From Maratus speciosus (Eukaryota; Arthropoda; Arachnida; Araneae; Salticidae), in contig OZ010792.1 in assembly GCA_963932465.1 (NCBI GenBank), forward strand, positions 285,121,836-285,185,835: a DNA stretch of 64,000 bases. The letters run 5' to 3'. The first letter of the stretch is position 1. The number at the start of each line of letters is the position of its first letter. Of this stretch, positions 34,617 to 46,184 are shown piece by piece. The translations under genes were made by a program, and so were the position numbers. A model generated the notes under the pieces. The model ran no database searches. It was not told where the DNA came from and saw nothing but the letters and a program-made list of their open reading frames with translations.

Positions 34617-35721
34617 CTATTAAAACACAAAAATAAAAAAAAAATAGTGAAATCGGTTGAGTCGATATATTGGAATCTCTACCTTAAAGAATCTCTGGAT
34701 ATATTGGAGTATATTGGAATCTCTGCCTTAAGGCTGGAAGTGCCTTAAAGACCGCAAACGCTGCAAAGAATATTTAAAAAAAAAATCACAATATGTAAAA
34801 CGCTAATATTGTTTAAAATCATTTTATAAATTAAGTAACATTTTAAAAATAGAAATTTTCTATTTTTTCATTCAAATTCTTTTTTATAATTTAAATAAAT
34901 AGTTATTTAGTTATTTAAGCTATGAGGTATTCTCTACGGCTTTTGCCGGCATGACCTCAAATGATCATAAAATGGCGTTATTTCCTTGGAACAACCTTCT
35001 TCCACGAGGAAAAAAGTCAGAACCTTAAATAAATATTAAAAAGTAAACTTTCCATTTTTTGAAACTTTCTCCCATTTCGATTCAAATTCACACTTACATA
35101 ACTGAAGAGAAACTACGCACCACTGAGCTACTGCGAACTCAGTTCGAAACACTTTAGAATAACATTTTAAACAGCTTGCTTTAGTTCTAAAAATTCACCA
35201 AAAGTTAGCGAGTGGAAATTAAAAACGAAACACTAATTGCGCAAAGAGGCATTGCTGTCAAATCATCACAGCCAATCATGCTACAGTGCCTGTTTGGGAA
35301 ATATCCGCCCCATCAATTTGACTGAATGCTCTATTTGCCTTTCGAGACTGTGTTTAAGAAATATATGAAGTAACGATAAAGAACCCACCAAATAGATTTC
35401 TAGCATTTAGTAGGATACCGCGATACGAGAGTTGCAGCATATCGAATATAAAATTTGATTAGTTAGACGATTCTGGACAAAGCGAATGCCCAAGCTTAGC
35501 GAGTGTCACATTATAACCAAGCTTATGCTTGTTAACTTATCTCGAAACTCGTCTAGGTGAGCATCGCCATGTTCTGGAATACAAAATGTCTAGGTTTGCT
35601 ATAGTTTGGACAAACGCAAGCCGAGAAAATCTAGACAGAAAATGCCTAGGTTTGCCATAGTTTGGACAAACACCCCTGTCAAAGCACAGTCTAAGCCCAA
35701 CCAACGCCAACTATAGACAAT
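34617..35721. other. Non-coding interval
   Basis: AT-rich. Short internal duplications include ATATTGGAATCTCTRCCTTA near 34668 and 34708, and AATGCCTAGGTTTGCCATAG / AATGTCTAGGTTTGCTATAG near 35641 and 35585. No gene recognised. Confidence 0.45.
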
Positions 35722-35875
35722 GCCGACGAGCTCGATTTCGACCCCACGGCAGGTCGGCCATCAGCGGATGATTCGTTCGACCCTATTCTTGTGGCTTTTA
35801 TGTCACAAGAATAGGGTTCAATGAATGATAAGCAAATGACTGATCTGCCGTGATGTCGAATTCCAGCTCGTCGGC
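35722..35875. mobile_element. 154-bp hairpin MITE
   Basis: GCCGACGAGCTCGATTTCGA is mirrored at the right by CGAATTCCAGCTCGTCGGC, and the arms (~65 bp) meet near CACAAGAATAGGGT. GC-richer than its surroundings. An overlapping ORF of 104 codons on the minus strand reads through the hairpin and is rejected. Target duplication not resolved. Confidence 0.75.
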
Positions 35876-37933
35876 ACTGCCGCAACCAAAGACTTTTAAG
35901 ATACATAGACCGGCAATCTGTCAGTTTAACTGAGGATTTTTGATCACAGCTCTTGTACGGCAGCATATATGTTTTATATTTTAATTTACCTAAGGGGCAT
36001 TCCACGTCAAATCAGGCAGTAAATATCAATATGTAACCCACCATCACAGATTTTAATGAAACTGCGTGTGTTTGTTCTTACTATTAAGATATGATCACCA
36101 GTAATTTTTTTTGCTCCTTGGTGAAATAGTTTCTGAGAAAAAAATTGTCAAAATTTTGAAAAACTGCCGTCAGTTGGCATTCTTGATAGCTCGGTTTTCA
36201 AATGTAGCATGTCATATATATAATCATATTTCAATATCTACTCTACAAATCATCTTCAAATAATTTATGCACAATATTTAGGGTACGCAGCTTATGAAAA
36301 AAATATATCGTTACGCTTATAACATTTTAAGTGTGTCTAAAAAAATATTTAAACTTTGAAGTCGTGAATTTTTTTATGAAAAATAATGCATTAACAAAAA
36401 AGCATTATCAACAAAAGGCGGTATTTTTATTAAATTTATTTTTTATGGGAGATATACTTAAAGGTGTCCTTTACCTGATCCTGAAATAAAAATAGTGGGA
36501 TTTTGGGTGTTTTTGGTAGTATTTCCTATTTAAAAATATTTTGAGGTGCATTTCATATCAAATCAAGCAGAGTCATTCCATGTCAGTTCCCCTAAGCCAT
36601 TTAATCACTGTCACAAATTTCAATGAAATTGGGTTTGTTTATAGCTTATTTTAAGACGTAATCACCTTTAATTTTCTTTATCCTAAGTAAAATATTTTTT
36701 AAGATAAAAAATATCAAAATTTTGAAAAATTGTTTTAAATTTTTTTAATGACAGTTCGATATTAGACTACATTAAAAAAAAAAAAAGTCATTTCAATATA
36801 AAATCACTAAATAGGTTTCAAATAATGTATATGTGACAAATAATGTAGGCTGATTATTATTTCTTGTTTTTTATCATGTTTAAACACTAAGAGTGTCTTT
36901 TATCTTATGAATTTTTAAAATCAAGAATTTTGTCAAAAATAATGTGTTAATCAAAAATTTATTATTAACCGAAGGCAGGGTGTTATTGCTTTTTTTTAAT
37001 TGTACGTAAAAATATCTTTTAAATGGTTATAAAATAAAAATAGTGAACATATGACAAAAAATTATCAAAATTTTGAAAAAATGCCACGAGTTGCCATTAA
37101 TGATTGTTCAATTTTCAAAGGCCTCATTTTATATATAAAATCATATTTTAATAACTAATAAAGGAATATTCTTTGAATAATTTAAGCAAGGTAAATAAAG
37201 TATGTAAGATTATGAAAAAAATATTGCTGTAATGTTAAAAAATATTTAAATGTGTCTAAAAAATTGTATAATCTTTGAAATCAAAAATATTTTACAAAAA
37301 ATAATGAAATTATTAAAAAATCTTTATCAATCAGAGGCGGAGTTTCTACGACTAATTTTTTAATTTTAAATTGTACATAATACTACATTATAACTGGATC
37401 TGAAATAAAAATAGTGGGATTTTGGTTGGTTTTAGTAGTATTTAAATCATATTTAAAATTATCAATATTTTCAAATGTAAAACCTATCCAATGTATCATC
37501 CCTGGAAATATTTTTATTTATACATTTATTTTATTTTTCAAATTATCTTTTATGTTCGTTTCTTAAGGAAAAAAAATAAACAATATTGTTTTTTAGTAAA
37601 ACTTCTAGGGCGAAGAGCAATTATCCCTTTCCAAAAAAGAAAAAAAAATCACTAGCTCCTCACCGCCCAATAGAAAATTTCAAAATGACAGTCCTAATCT
37701 TTAAACTCATATTTGGCTGTTAATATTGAAAATTTAGCATTGAGCTGCTAATATTAAAAAACAAAAACAAATTTCACTCAGTTGAAGAAAATTTTGACGT
37801 ATTGTGCTTTAAATATATGCAAAAAATGCATAATCCATTATATTTATATCTTTCAAATAACTATATCTAAAAAAATATTTAAAACTTAATGAGTTGCACT
37901 TTTGTAACTTTATTTTGTTTCTAATGATATGTA

Positions 37934-38109
37934 CCGTAATTTCGGGTGTATAGCCCGCAGATCAAACAATTCAGTTTGGACCCAGAAATTTTATTCAGTA
38001 TTTGAAGACCAATATTTACTGTGATCTAAAAAGTTACATTTTATTTTTTAAAATTTTCTGGGTCGAAACACGATTGTATGATCCGCGGGCTATACAGCGG
38101 AAATTACGG
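37934..38109. mobile_element. 176-bp MITE with TA target duplication
   Basis: CCGTAATTTCGGGTGTATAG and the inverse of CTATACAGCGGAAATTACGG form the ends, and GCGGGC follows on both sides. TA flanks. Internal arms CCCAGAAATTTT/AAAATTTTCTGGG also pair. It is nested near the centre of the 4.1-kb element. Confidence 0.85.
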
Positions 38110-38341
38110 TAATTTGATTTATTTCATCACAATATTGCTGAAAGATGGATTTTCAACATATATATGTGTGTATATATATCCCTGTTCTCAAACAAATTAT
38201 TTAAAAATTATTCATTTATGTTTAATAAAGCATATATATATTGTTTATACACTTACAGAAAATACATATAGCAAATTTTATGATATTATGTCAATAATGT
38301 CTAAAAGTAAAGAACTTATCTAGTAGTATGTAACGAAAAAT

Positions 38342-38674
38342 TTAACATCTGGTGTAATGACAACAAAATTTTATAATTGTTTTACTTAATTTGGATGAAT
38401 GAAAAAAGCTTACATGTTTATATTTTATTGAAGTACAGGTGAAAATGTCACAAAGACATACCTCAACAACCACTGGGTATGTCACATTCACACTACAGAT
38501 GATTTTTTTTTCTTTTGATCTTTCGGGTTTGATTTCAGATGGTAATGAATTAATTAGTTTTGTTAGGAGTGTCATTGCAGTCAGGATATTAGGCTCACTA
38601 TTTTTTTTATATAATTTGTTTTGATTGACTCGATGAACAACAATATTTAAAGGGACCATTTCATGACTTTTCAA
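38342..38674 (-). CDS. Unrecognised 110-codon ORF inside the 4.1-kb element
   Basis: Located in the unique centre between the long inverted repeats, where a transposase or accessory gene would lie. It has a moderately protein-like stretch (MVPLNIVVHRVNQNKLYKK, LLTKLINSLPSEIKPERSK) with a basic segment, then a Cys/His-bearing tail. I recognise no domain and no DDE residues. The opposite strand is also open for 61 codons, so chance is a serious alternative. Confidence 0.2.
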   Translation of the reverse strand: MKSHEMVPLNIVVHRVNQNKLYKKNSEPNILTAMTLLTKLINSLPSEIKPERSKEKKIICSVNVTYPVVVEVCLCDIFTCTSIKYKHVSFFHSSKLSKTIIKFCCHYTRC

Positions 38675-40096
38675 TTAAAAGCTGATTTATAAATTCATCA
38701 TGTTGTTTAGTTATTATTATCGTCTTAAGATAATAAGTTGATATTAAAATTTTTAAATGCAGTTTATTTATTATTTGAACAGTTGAAAGTATTTTCAATA
38801 AGAGTGCGGGCTGTTGATTTTAAGTCGGCTGTTGAGCAATGTAGTGTTGGTAAAGGAACTGGTACTATTTAATTTAATTTTTATTGCTGTAAATAATATT
38901 TGTTATTTTATTATTGTATGTATTATATTTAAGCAAGAGTAGAAATACACGATATCGTAGTCATTTTAGTACATCTTAGCATGAAAAGCTTCAATATTTA
39001 TCATTAAACATTCACATTTTATGAAAATTTTGTTAAAATTGCTCATATTTTCACTATTTTTATTTTATAACTATTGAAAAGATATTTTTACGTACAATTA
39101 AAAAAAGTAATAACAGCCTGCTTTCGGTTAATAATAAATTTTTGATTAACACATTATTTTTCACAAAATTCTTGATTTTAAGAATTCACAAGATTAAACA
39201 CACTCTTAGCATTTAAACATGACAAACAACAATAAATAATAATCTGCCTACATTATTTGTCACATATACATTATTTGAAACTTATTTAGTGATTTTATAT
39301 TGAAATGACTTTTTTTTATGCAGTCTTTGAATATAGATCTGCCATTAAAAACATTTAAAAAAATTTTTCAAAATTTAGATATTTTTTTTTTATCTTAAAA
39401 AATATTTTACTTGTAATCACCTTTAATTTCCTTGATCCAGTCTTAAAATGAGCTATAAACATACCCAGTTTCATTGAAATTTGTGACAGTGAAATAAATA
39501 TCGTAGGCGAACTGACATGGAATGACTCTGCTTGATTTGATTTGAAATACGCCTCAAAATATTTTTAAATATGAAATACTACTAAAAACACCCAAAATCC
39601 CACTACTTTTATTTCAGAATCAGGTAAAGGGCACCTTTAAGTATATCCCCCACAAAAAATAAATGTAATAAAAATACCGCCTTTTGTTAATAATGCTATT
39701 TTAGGTAATGCATTATTTTTCATAAAAAAATCACGACTTCAAAGATTAAACATTTTTTTAGACACACTTAAAATGTTATATAAGCGTAACAGTATTTTTT
39801 TTCATAAAATACGTACCATATATATTATGCATAAATTATTTGAAGATGATTTGTGGAATAGATATTGAAATATGATCATATTTATGTCATGCTACATTTG
39901 AAAATCGAGCAGTCAAGAATGCCAACTGATGGCAGTTTTCAAAATTTTGACAATTTTTTTCCCAGAAACTATTTGACCAAGGAGTAAAAAAAAATACTGG
40001 GAATCATATCTTAATAAAAGGAACAAACACACGCAGTTTCATCAAAATCTGTGATGGTGGGTTACATGCCTGCCTGAACTGACATGGAATGACCCC

Positions 40097-40170
40097 TAAG
40101 AAAATGCTTTTATTAGCGTAATTTTTTATTTCGTATCATTAAGTATTAGTCTACCCTATTTCATTTAGGC

Positions 40171-40204
<34 letters not shown>

Positions 40205-42089
40205 ATTAATAATAATTTTTTTGGCTTTTTCGAATAGCAAGTAAGTATTTCAATAAACGTCCTCCAAGGATAAAAATATAGTGTTACTTTCGTTAATATG
40301 CATTTTTTTAATTGCCTTTTTACATAACAATTAGTTTTAACGTAGATTTCTTTACAAGTAATTTAAAATTTTCTAAATTACTATATTATGTAACAGTTGT
40401 TACCTTTAATCTACATTTCCCTACCAGTTACTTTTGTAACTCAAACTTAAAAAAAGGTGGAATTATAATCTTTAACAATCTGTTTTCATATTAATTTCGC
40501 CTTTATTTCGGTTTATAAGGCATAAAAATTAGATACTCTTTTTCAAACATACCATCCATAAAATTATTAATAAATCGCCTTATTTAACTTTATTTCTGAA
40601 AATTCAATATTTATAACGCATATTTAGATATAAAAAATAGCGTCATGTAAAACATATGCCATAAAATTCATATATATTGATGAAAATTATTTTTAAAGCT
40701 CATTCTAGCCATAGCACTTAATTGTAAATAATTCACAGCTGACGTACAAACCTTGCGGTTGAAGTGTTTCAATTTACTTCAGATGGCTGCCATAATTTCG
40801 CATGCTTTTGAATGGGAATGGAGGATATTCCATCTCCGTTTTGATCACGTGTTCAAGGTGAAAACTTCTAGCGTAAAGAAGGGAAGGCTCCGTAGACGTG
40901 TAATGTAAATCCCCGCTAGCCAATGAAACAGTTCATGAGGCCAAGCAGTAATATCTTTCCTTCTTATCAGTTAGAAGTTCCTTGGGTAAATTACCGGTAT
41001 CACGTGACTTTTTTCAGCCTCGAACGCATATTTGGAATATCCTCCATTGTCGGTCTATGTATCTTAAAGGTCTTTGGCCACAATCAACGACATATAAGGC
41101 CAATTAATGACGTTTAAAACGTCCCACGGAGTGGGTCAACTTTACACGGTGATTGGTACAAAGCGCTACGCCCATCGTTTGGTGCCAATCGCCATGTAAA
41201 GATGATCCACTCCATATAATGTCTTAAAAGTCATAATATGGTCTTTTATGACGTTGGTCATAGTGTGAGCAACATATGCCGCCAATTTCATATCGAGGCA
41301 CGCTACGCGAAACTAGAATTTCATTTAGGAAAACCAGCAAATCCTGCAAAACATTTGGAAGTATTTAAAAATTGTATGAACAGTGCAAAAAAACTCTAAT
41401 TCCATAAAAACGTTGAACAAAGCTGAGACAATCTTTTGAAACGCATGGCAAAACTCTCGGGGCATTAGTAAAAATTGAACAAAATATGGCCAAAAACCAC
41501 CAAGCTCCATACATAACAAGAGTTCTCAGTTGGCGGTCATACGTTTGCAAGGCAAATGAAGAATAAAAGGCAAAGGTAAAATATAATCCGCGTTACCAGT
41601 GTTAGATACTAGTGTTGACATTTACTATTATTCTAATGTATGTCTCTCTAATTAAGCAATACTTATCAAATTAATAAATGATTCTTAAATCATGCAAAGA
41701 AACGAAACAAACAGTACTTTTTGCCTGGAATGCAAACCTGGACCGCTAGAAATCATCTTGGGAAATAGGAAGACAGATTTCCTGTTATATATGGAGCTCA
41801 GTGGGAGAAAACTAGGTAAATCCGGACGAACACTAGACACAGACAAGACGGCCGAAAGTAAAGGAAAATTGGGAAAACTAGGAAAAACTTTGCTTTGGAA
41901 AAAACAAGAGTAAAATGAAAGAATACTAAAACAAATGAAGTCGGTTAAAAACAGGCAATGCTATAAGAACGCTGGACAAAACAGGATACATTTTTTCAGT
42001 TGGAGAAAGCTCTAGAAAAGTCCCGTAACACTAGTAATATGGTTAGTTTAATTCGTATTTGGGTGTGAAAATGCCCAAAGTGGTAAACA
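40097..42089. other. Mostly non-coding interval with poly-A and two small inverted repeats
   Basis: Contains a poly-A run at about 40173-40202. A GC-richer patch at 40735-41300 has CACGTG and inverted GGAATGGAGGATATTCC / GGAATATCCTCC sites. A hairpin sits at 41128-41214 (GGAGTGGGTCAACTTTACA against TGTAAAGATGATCCACTCC), with the palindrome GACGTTTAAAACGTC just before it. Short ORFs at 41325-41550 and 41692-41913 have no recognisable motif. No gene called. Confidence 0.45.
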
Positions 42090-45000
42090 GAGCTATTTTT
42101 TAATTTACAGCATTATGAAAAGTGGGCAAAATTAAATAATAGGTGGGCAAAATAACCTCTCAATTGTGCTTTTTTCCTACTGTGGGGTGATAGTTTAAAT
42201 AATGGGTCAAAAAATAAATTTTATTTACAACGTTATGAAATCTTGACAAATTAAATAATAGGTGGGCAAGACTGGGAAAAATTTAAACAAAACTTTTGTG
42301 TGGCTTTTACATTTTAATTCGTAATGGGGGGTGCGAACTGCACACGTTATCAACAAAGATTTTTTCAATTTACAGCGTTGGAAAAAGTGGGCAAAATTAA
42401 ATAATGAGTGGGCAAAACTTGGGCATAACTTTTGTGTGTTTTTCATATTTTAATTTGAAATGGGGGTGCCAACTTCACACTTGATCAACAAAGAATTTTT
42501 TGATTTACAGCATTATAAAAGGTGGACAAAATTAAATAATGTGTGGGCAAAACTGGGATAAACTTGGGCAAAACTTTTGTGTGGTTTTCATATTTTAATT
42601 CATAATGGGGGGTGCCAACTTCACACGTGGTCAACGAAGATTTTTTTGATTTACAGCGTTATAAAAGGTGGGCAAAATTAATTAATGGGTGGGCAAAACT
42701 GGGCAAAACTTGGACAAAACCTTAGTGTGGTTTTCATATTTTAATTCGTAATGGGGGGTGCCAGCTTCACACGTGGTCAACAAAGATTTTTTTGATTTAC
42801 GGCGTTATAAAAGGTGGGCAAAATTAATTAATGGGTGGGCAAAACTGGGCAAAACCTGGGCAAAATAATAGTACAATTTTTTTTGTAAATTTCCTAATGA
42901 GGGGTGCTAGTTTAAAAATGGGTCAAAAAATAAAATTTGATTTACAGCGTTAGAAAAGGTGGGCAAAATTAATTAATGGATGGGCAAAACTTGGGCAAAA
43001 CTTTAGTGTGGTTTTCATATTTCAATTCGTAATGGGGGGTGCCAGCTTCACACGTGGTCAACAAAGATTTTTTTTATTTACGGCGTTATAAAAGGTGGGC
43101 AAAATTAATTAATGGGTGGGCAAAACTGGGCAAAACTCGGGCAAAACTTTTGTGTGGATTTCATATTTTAATTCGTAATGGGGGGTGCCAGCTTCACACG
43201 TGGTCAACATAGATTTTTTTGATTTATGGCGTTATAAAAGGTGGGCAAAATTAATTAATGGGTGGGCAAAACTGGGCAAAACTTGCGTAAAACTTTAGTG
43301 TGGTTTTCATATTTCAATTCGTAATGGGGGGTGCCATCTTCACACGTGGTCAACAAAGATTTTTTTGATTTACGGCGTTATAAAAGGTGGGCAAAATTAA
43401 TTAATGGTTGGACAAAACTGGGCAAAACCTGGGCAAAATAATAGTACAATTTTTTTGTAAATTTCCTAATGAGGGGTGCTAGTTTAAAAATGGGTCAAAA
43501 AATAAAATTTGATTTACAGCGTTAGAAAAGGTGGGCAAAATTAATTAATGGATGGGCAAAACTGGGCAAAACTTTAGTGTGGTTTTCATATTTTAATTCG
43601 TAATGGGGGGTGCCAGCTTCACACGTGGTCAACGAAGATTTTCTTGATTTACGGCTTTATAAAAGGTGGGCAAAATTAATTAATGGGTGGGCAAAACTGG
43701 GCAAAACTTTTGTGTGGATTTCATATTTTAATTCGTAATGGGGGGTGCCAGCTTCACACGTGGTCAACAAAGATTTTTTTGATATACGGCGTTATAAAAG
43801 GTGGGCAAAATTAATTAATGGGTGGGCAAAACTGGGCAAAACTTGGGCAAAACTTTAGTGTGGTTTTCATATTTCAATTTGTAATGGGGGGTGCCAGCTT
43901 CACACGTGGTCAACAAAGATTTTTTTTTATTTACGGCGTTATAAAAGGTGGGCAAAATTAATTAATGGGTGGGCAAAACTGGGCAAAACCTGGGCAAAAT
44001 AATAGTATAATTTTTTTTTGTAAATTTCCTAATGAGGGGTGCTAGTTTAAAAAATGGGTCAAAAAATAAAATTTGATTTATGGAGTTATAAAAGGTGGGC
44101 AAAATTAATTAATGGGTGGTCAAAACTGGGCAAAACTTGGGCAAAACTTTAGTGTGGTTTTCATATTTCAATTCGTAATGGGGGGTGCCAGCTTCACACG
44201 TGGTCAACAAAGATTTTTTTGATTTACGGCGTTATAAAAGGTGGGCAAAATTAATTAATGGGTGGGCAAAACTGGGCAAAACCTGGGCAAAATAATAGTA
44301 CAATTTTTTTTGTAAATTTCCTAATGAGGGGTGCTAGTTTAAAAATGGGTCAAAAAATAAAATTTGATTTACAGCGTTAGAAAAGGTGGGCAAAATTAAT
44401 TAATGGATGGGCAAAACTTGGGCAAAACTTTAGTGTGGTTTTCATATTTCAATTCGTAATGGGGGGTGCCAGCTTCACACGTGGTCAACAAAGATTTTTT
44501 TTATTTACGGCGTTATAAAAGGTGGGCAAAATTAATTAATGGGTGGGCAAAACTGGGCAAAACTCGGGCAAAACTTTTGTGTGGATTTCATATTTTAATT
44601 CGTAATGGGGGGTGCCAGCTTCACACGTGGTCAACATAGATTTTTTTGATTTATGGCGTTATAAAAGGTGGGCAAAATTAATTAATGGGTGGGCAAAACT
44701 GGGCAAAACTTGCGTAAAACTTTAGTGTGGTTTTCATATTTCAATTCGTAATGGGGGGTGCCATCTTCACACGTGGTCAACAAAGATTTTTTTGATTTAC
44801 GGCGTTATAAAAGGTGGGCAAAATTAATTAATGGTTGGACAAAACTGGGCAAAACCTGGGCAAAATAATAGTACAATTTTTTTGTAAATTTCCTAATGAG
44901 GGGTGCTAGTTTAAAAATGGGTCAAAAAATAAAATTTGATTTACAGCGTTAGAAAAGGTGGGCAAAATTAATTAATGGATGGGCAAAACTGGGCAAAACT

Positions 45001-46060
45001 TTAGTGTGGTTTTCATATTTTAATTCGTAATGGGGGGTGCCAGCTTCACACGTGGTCAACGAAGATTTTCTTGATTTACGGCTTTATAAAAAGTGGGCAA
45101 AATTAATTAATGGGTGGGCAAAACTGGGCAAAACTTTTGTGTGGATTTCATATTTTAATTCGTAATGGGGGGTGCCAGCTTCACACGTGGTCAACAAAGA
45201 TTTTTTTGATATACGGCGTTATAAAAGGTGGGCAAAATTAATTAATGGGTGGGCAAAACTGGGCAAAACTTGGGCAAAACTTTAGTGTGGTTTTCATATT
45301 TCAATTTGTAATGGGGGGTGCCAGCTTCACACGTGGTCAACAAAGATTTTTTTTTATTTACGGCGTTATAAAAGGTGGGCAAAATTAATTAATGGGTGGG
45401 CAAAACTGGGCAAAACCTGGGCAAAATAATAGTATAATTTTTTTTTGTAAATTTCCTAATGAGGGGTGCTAGTTTAAAAAATGGGTCAAAAAATAAAATT
45501 TGATTTATGGAGTTATAAAAGGTGGGCAAAATTAATTAATGGGTGGTCAAAACTGGGCAAAACTTGGGCAAAACTTTAGTGTGGTTTTCATATTTCAATT
45601 CGTAATGGGGGGTGCCAGCTTCACACGTGGTCAACAAAGATTTTTTTGATTTACGGCGTTATAAAAGGTGGGCAAAATTAATTAATGGGTGGGCAAAACT
45701 CGGGCAAAACTTTTGTGTGGATTTCATATTTTAATTCGTAATGGGGGGTGCCAGCTTCACACGTGGTCAACAAAGATTTTTTTGATTTACGGCGTTATAA
45801 AAGGTGGGCAAAATTAATTAATGGGTGGGCAAAACTGGGCAAAACTTGGGCAAAATAATTGTACAATTGTTTTGTTAAATTTCAAATTGAGGGGTGCTAG
45901 CTTTTTCAAAGTGGGTCAAAAAATAAAGTTTGATTTACAGCGTTACGAAGGGTGGGCAAAATTAATTAATGGGTGGGCAAAACTGGGCAAAACTTGGGCA
46001 AAACTCCTGTGTAGTTTTCATATTTAAATTCACAATGAGGGGTGCCAACTTCACACAGGT
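42090..46060 (-). repeat. Right arm satellite array, inverted relative to the left arm
   Basis: About 26 monomers of ~150 bp, landmark GGTGCCAGCTTCACACGTGG, with GGTGGGCAAAATTAATTAAT and TTTGATTTACGGCGTTATAA. The same two monomer types as in the left arm are present (GGTGCCAGCTTC type and GGGGTGCTAGTTT type). The innermost monomers (42090-42560) are the most diverged. ORFs in it, such as 45821-46241, are satellite translations. Confidence 0.9.
42780..45690 (-). repeat. Higher-order repeat: two near-identical ~1.43-kb blocks
   Basis: The block from about 42780-44205 recurs at about 44207-45690 with an offset of ~1427 bp. The order of monomer variants is the same, including the rare AACATAGATTTTTTTGATTT (43206 and 44633) and CGAAGATTTTCTTGATTT variants. 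Differences are a handful of single bases, such as AAAAGGTGGG against AAAAAGTGGG near 45090. Each block holds about nine monomers. Confidence 0.85.
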
Positions 46061-46184
46061 CCGCCGCTTCATCCCAGTTCCCATCAGCCTGCGACTGCGC
46101 GTAACGTTTTATCTCTTCGTTTTCTCCGTCCAGCGCAAAGCCATTTCAGCGTGCATGCAACTGGTACCGCCAAAACAAAAAATT
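46061..46184 (+). pseudogene. Continuation of the interrupted GC-richer frame
   Basis: After the second copy of CCGCCGCTT the frame that opened at 31045 continues (CATCCCAGTTCCCATCAGCC, CTGCGACTGCGCGTAACG) to a TGA near 46182. Its GC content is well above the surrounding DNA and falls back after about 46230. The combined frame is Pro/Ser/His-rich and basic. No family recognised. Confidence 0.35.

Larger units (their letters stand above)
35994..40096. mobile_element. 4.1-kb element with ~1.07-kb inverted repeats, TAA-flanked (PIF/Harbinger-like?)
   Basis: The ends GGGGCATTCCACGTCA and the inverse of TGACATGGAATGACCCC match with a small indel. TAA (possibly CTAA) flanks both. Left 35994-37065 and right 39035-40096 are inverted copies: CACCATCACAGATTTTRATG, TGTGTTTGTTC, AGTTGGCATTCTTG, and further in TTAATTGTACGTAAAAATAT. 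Within each arm a ~560-bp unit is itself roughly duplicated (AGTCATTCCATGTCAGTTC at 36572). A third unit at 37065-37480 exists only on the left. A TAA duplication is typical of PIF/Harbinger; no transposase is evident. Confidence 0.72.
31072..46060. mobile_element. 15-kb foldback element with satellite-array inverted arms, 9-bp target duplication
   Basis: The left edge ACCTGTGTGAAGTTGGCACC is exactly mirrored at the right edge. The first monomers inward are also the same on both sides, in the same order. The nonamer CCGCCGCTT flanks both ends (31063-31071 and 46061-46069). The left arm (1.8 kb) and right arm (4.0 kb) consist of ~150-bp tandem monomers. A 9-bp duplication and long repetitive arms are characteristic of Mutator-like and Drosophila Foldback elements. 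No transposase is recognisable in the ~9.2-kb interior, which contains other nested elements. Confidence 0.82.

Noticed and set aside
41325..41913. Short ORFs on both strands as candidate host exons
   Set aside because: No recognisable motif, overlapping frames, no splice or codon evidence.
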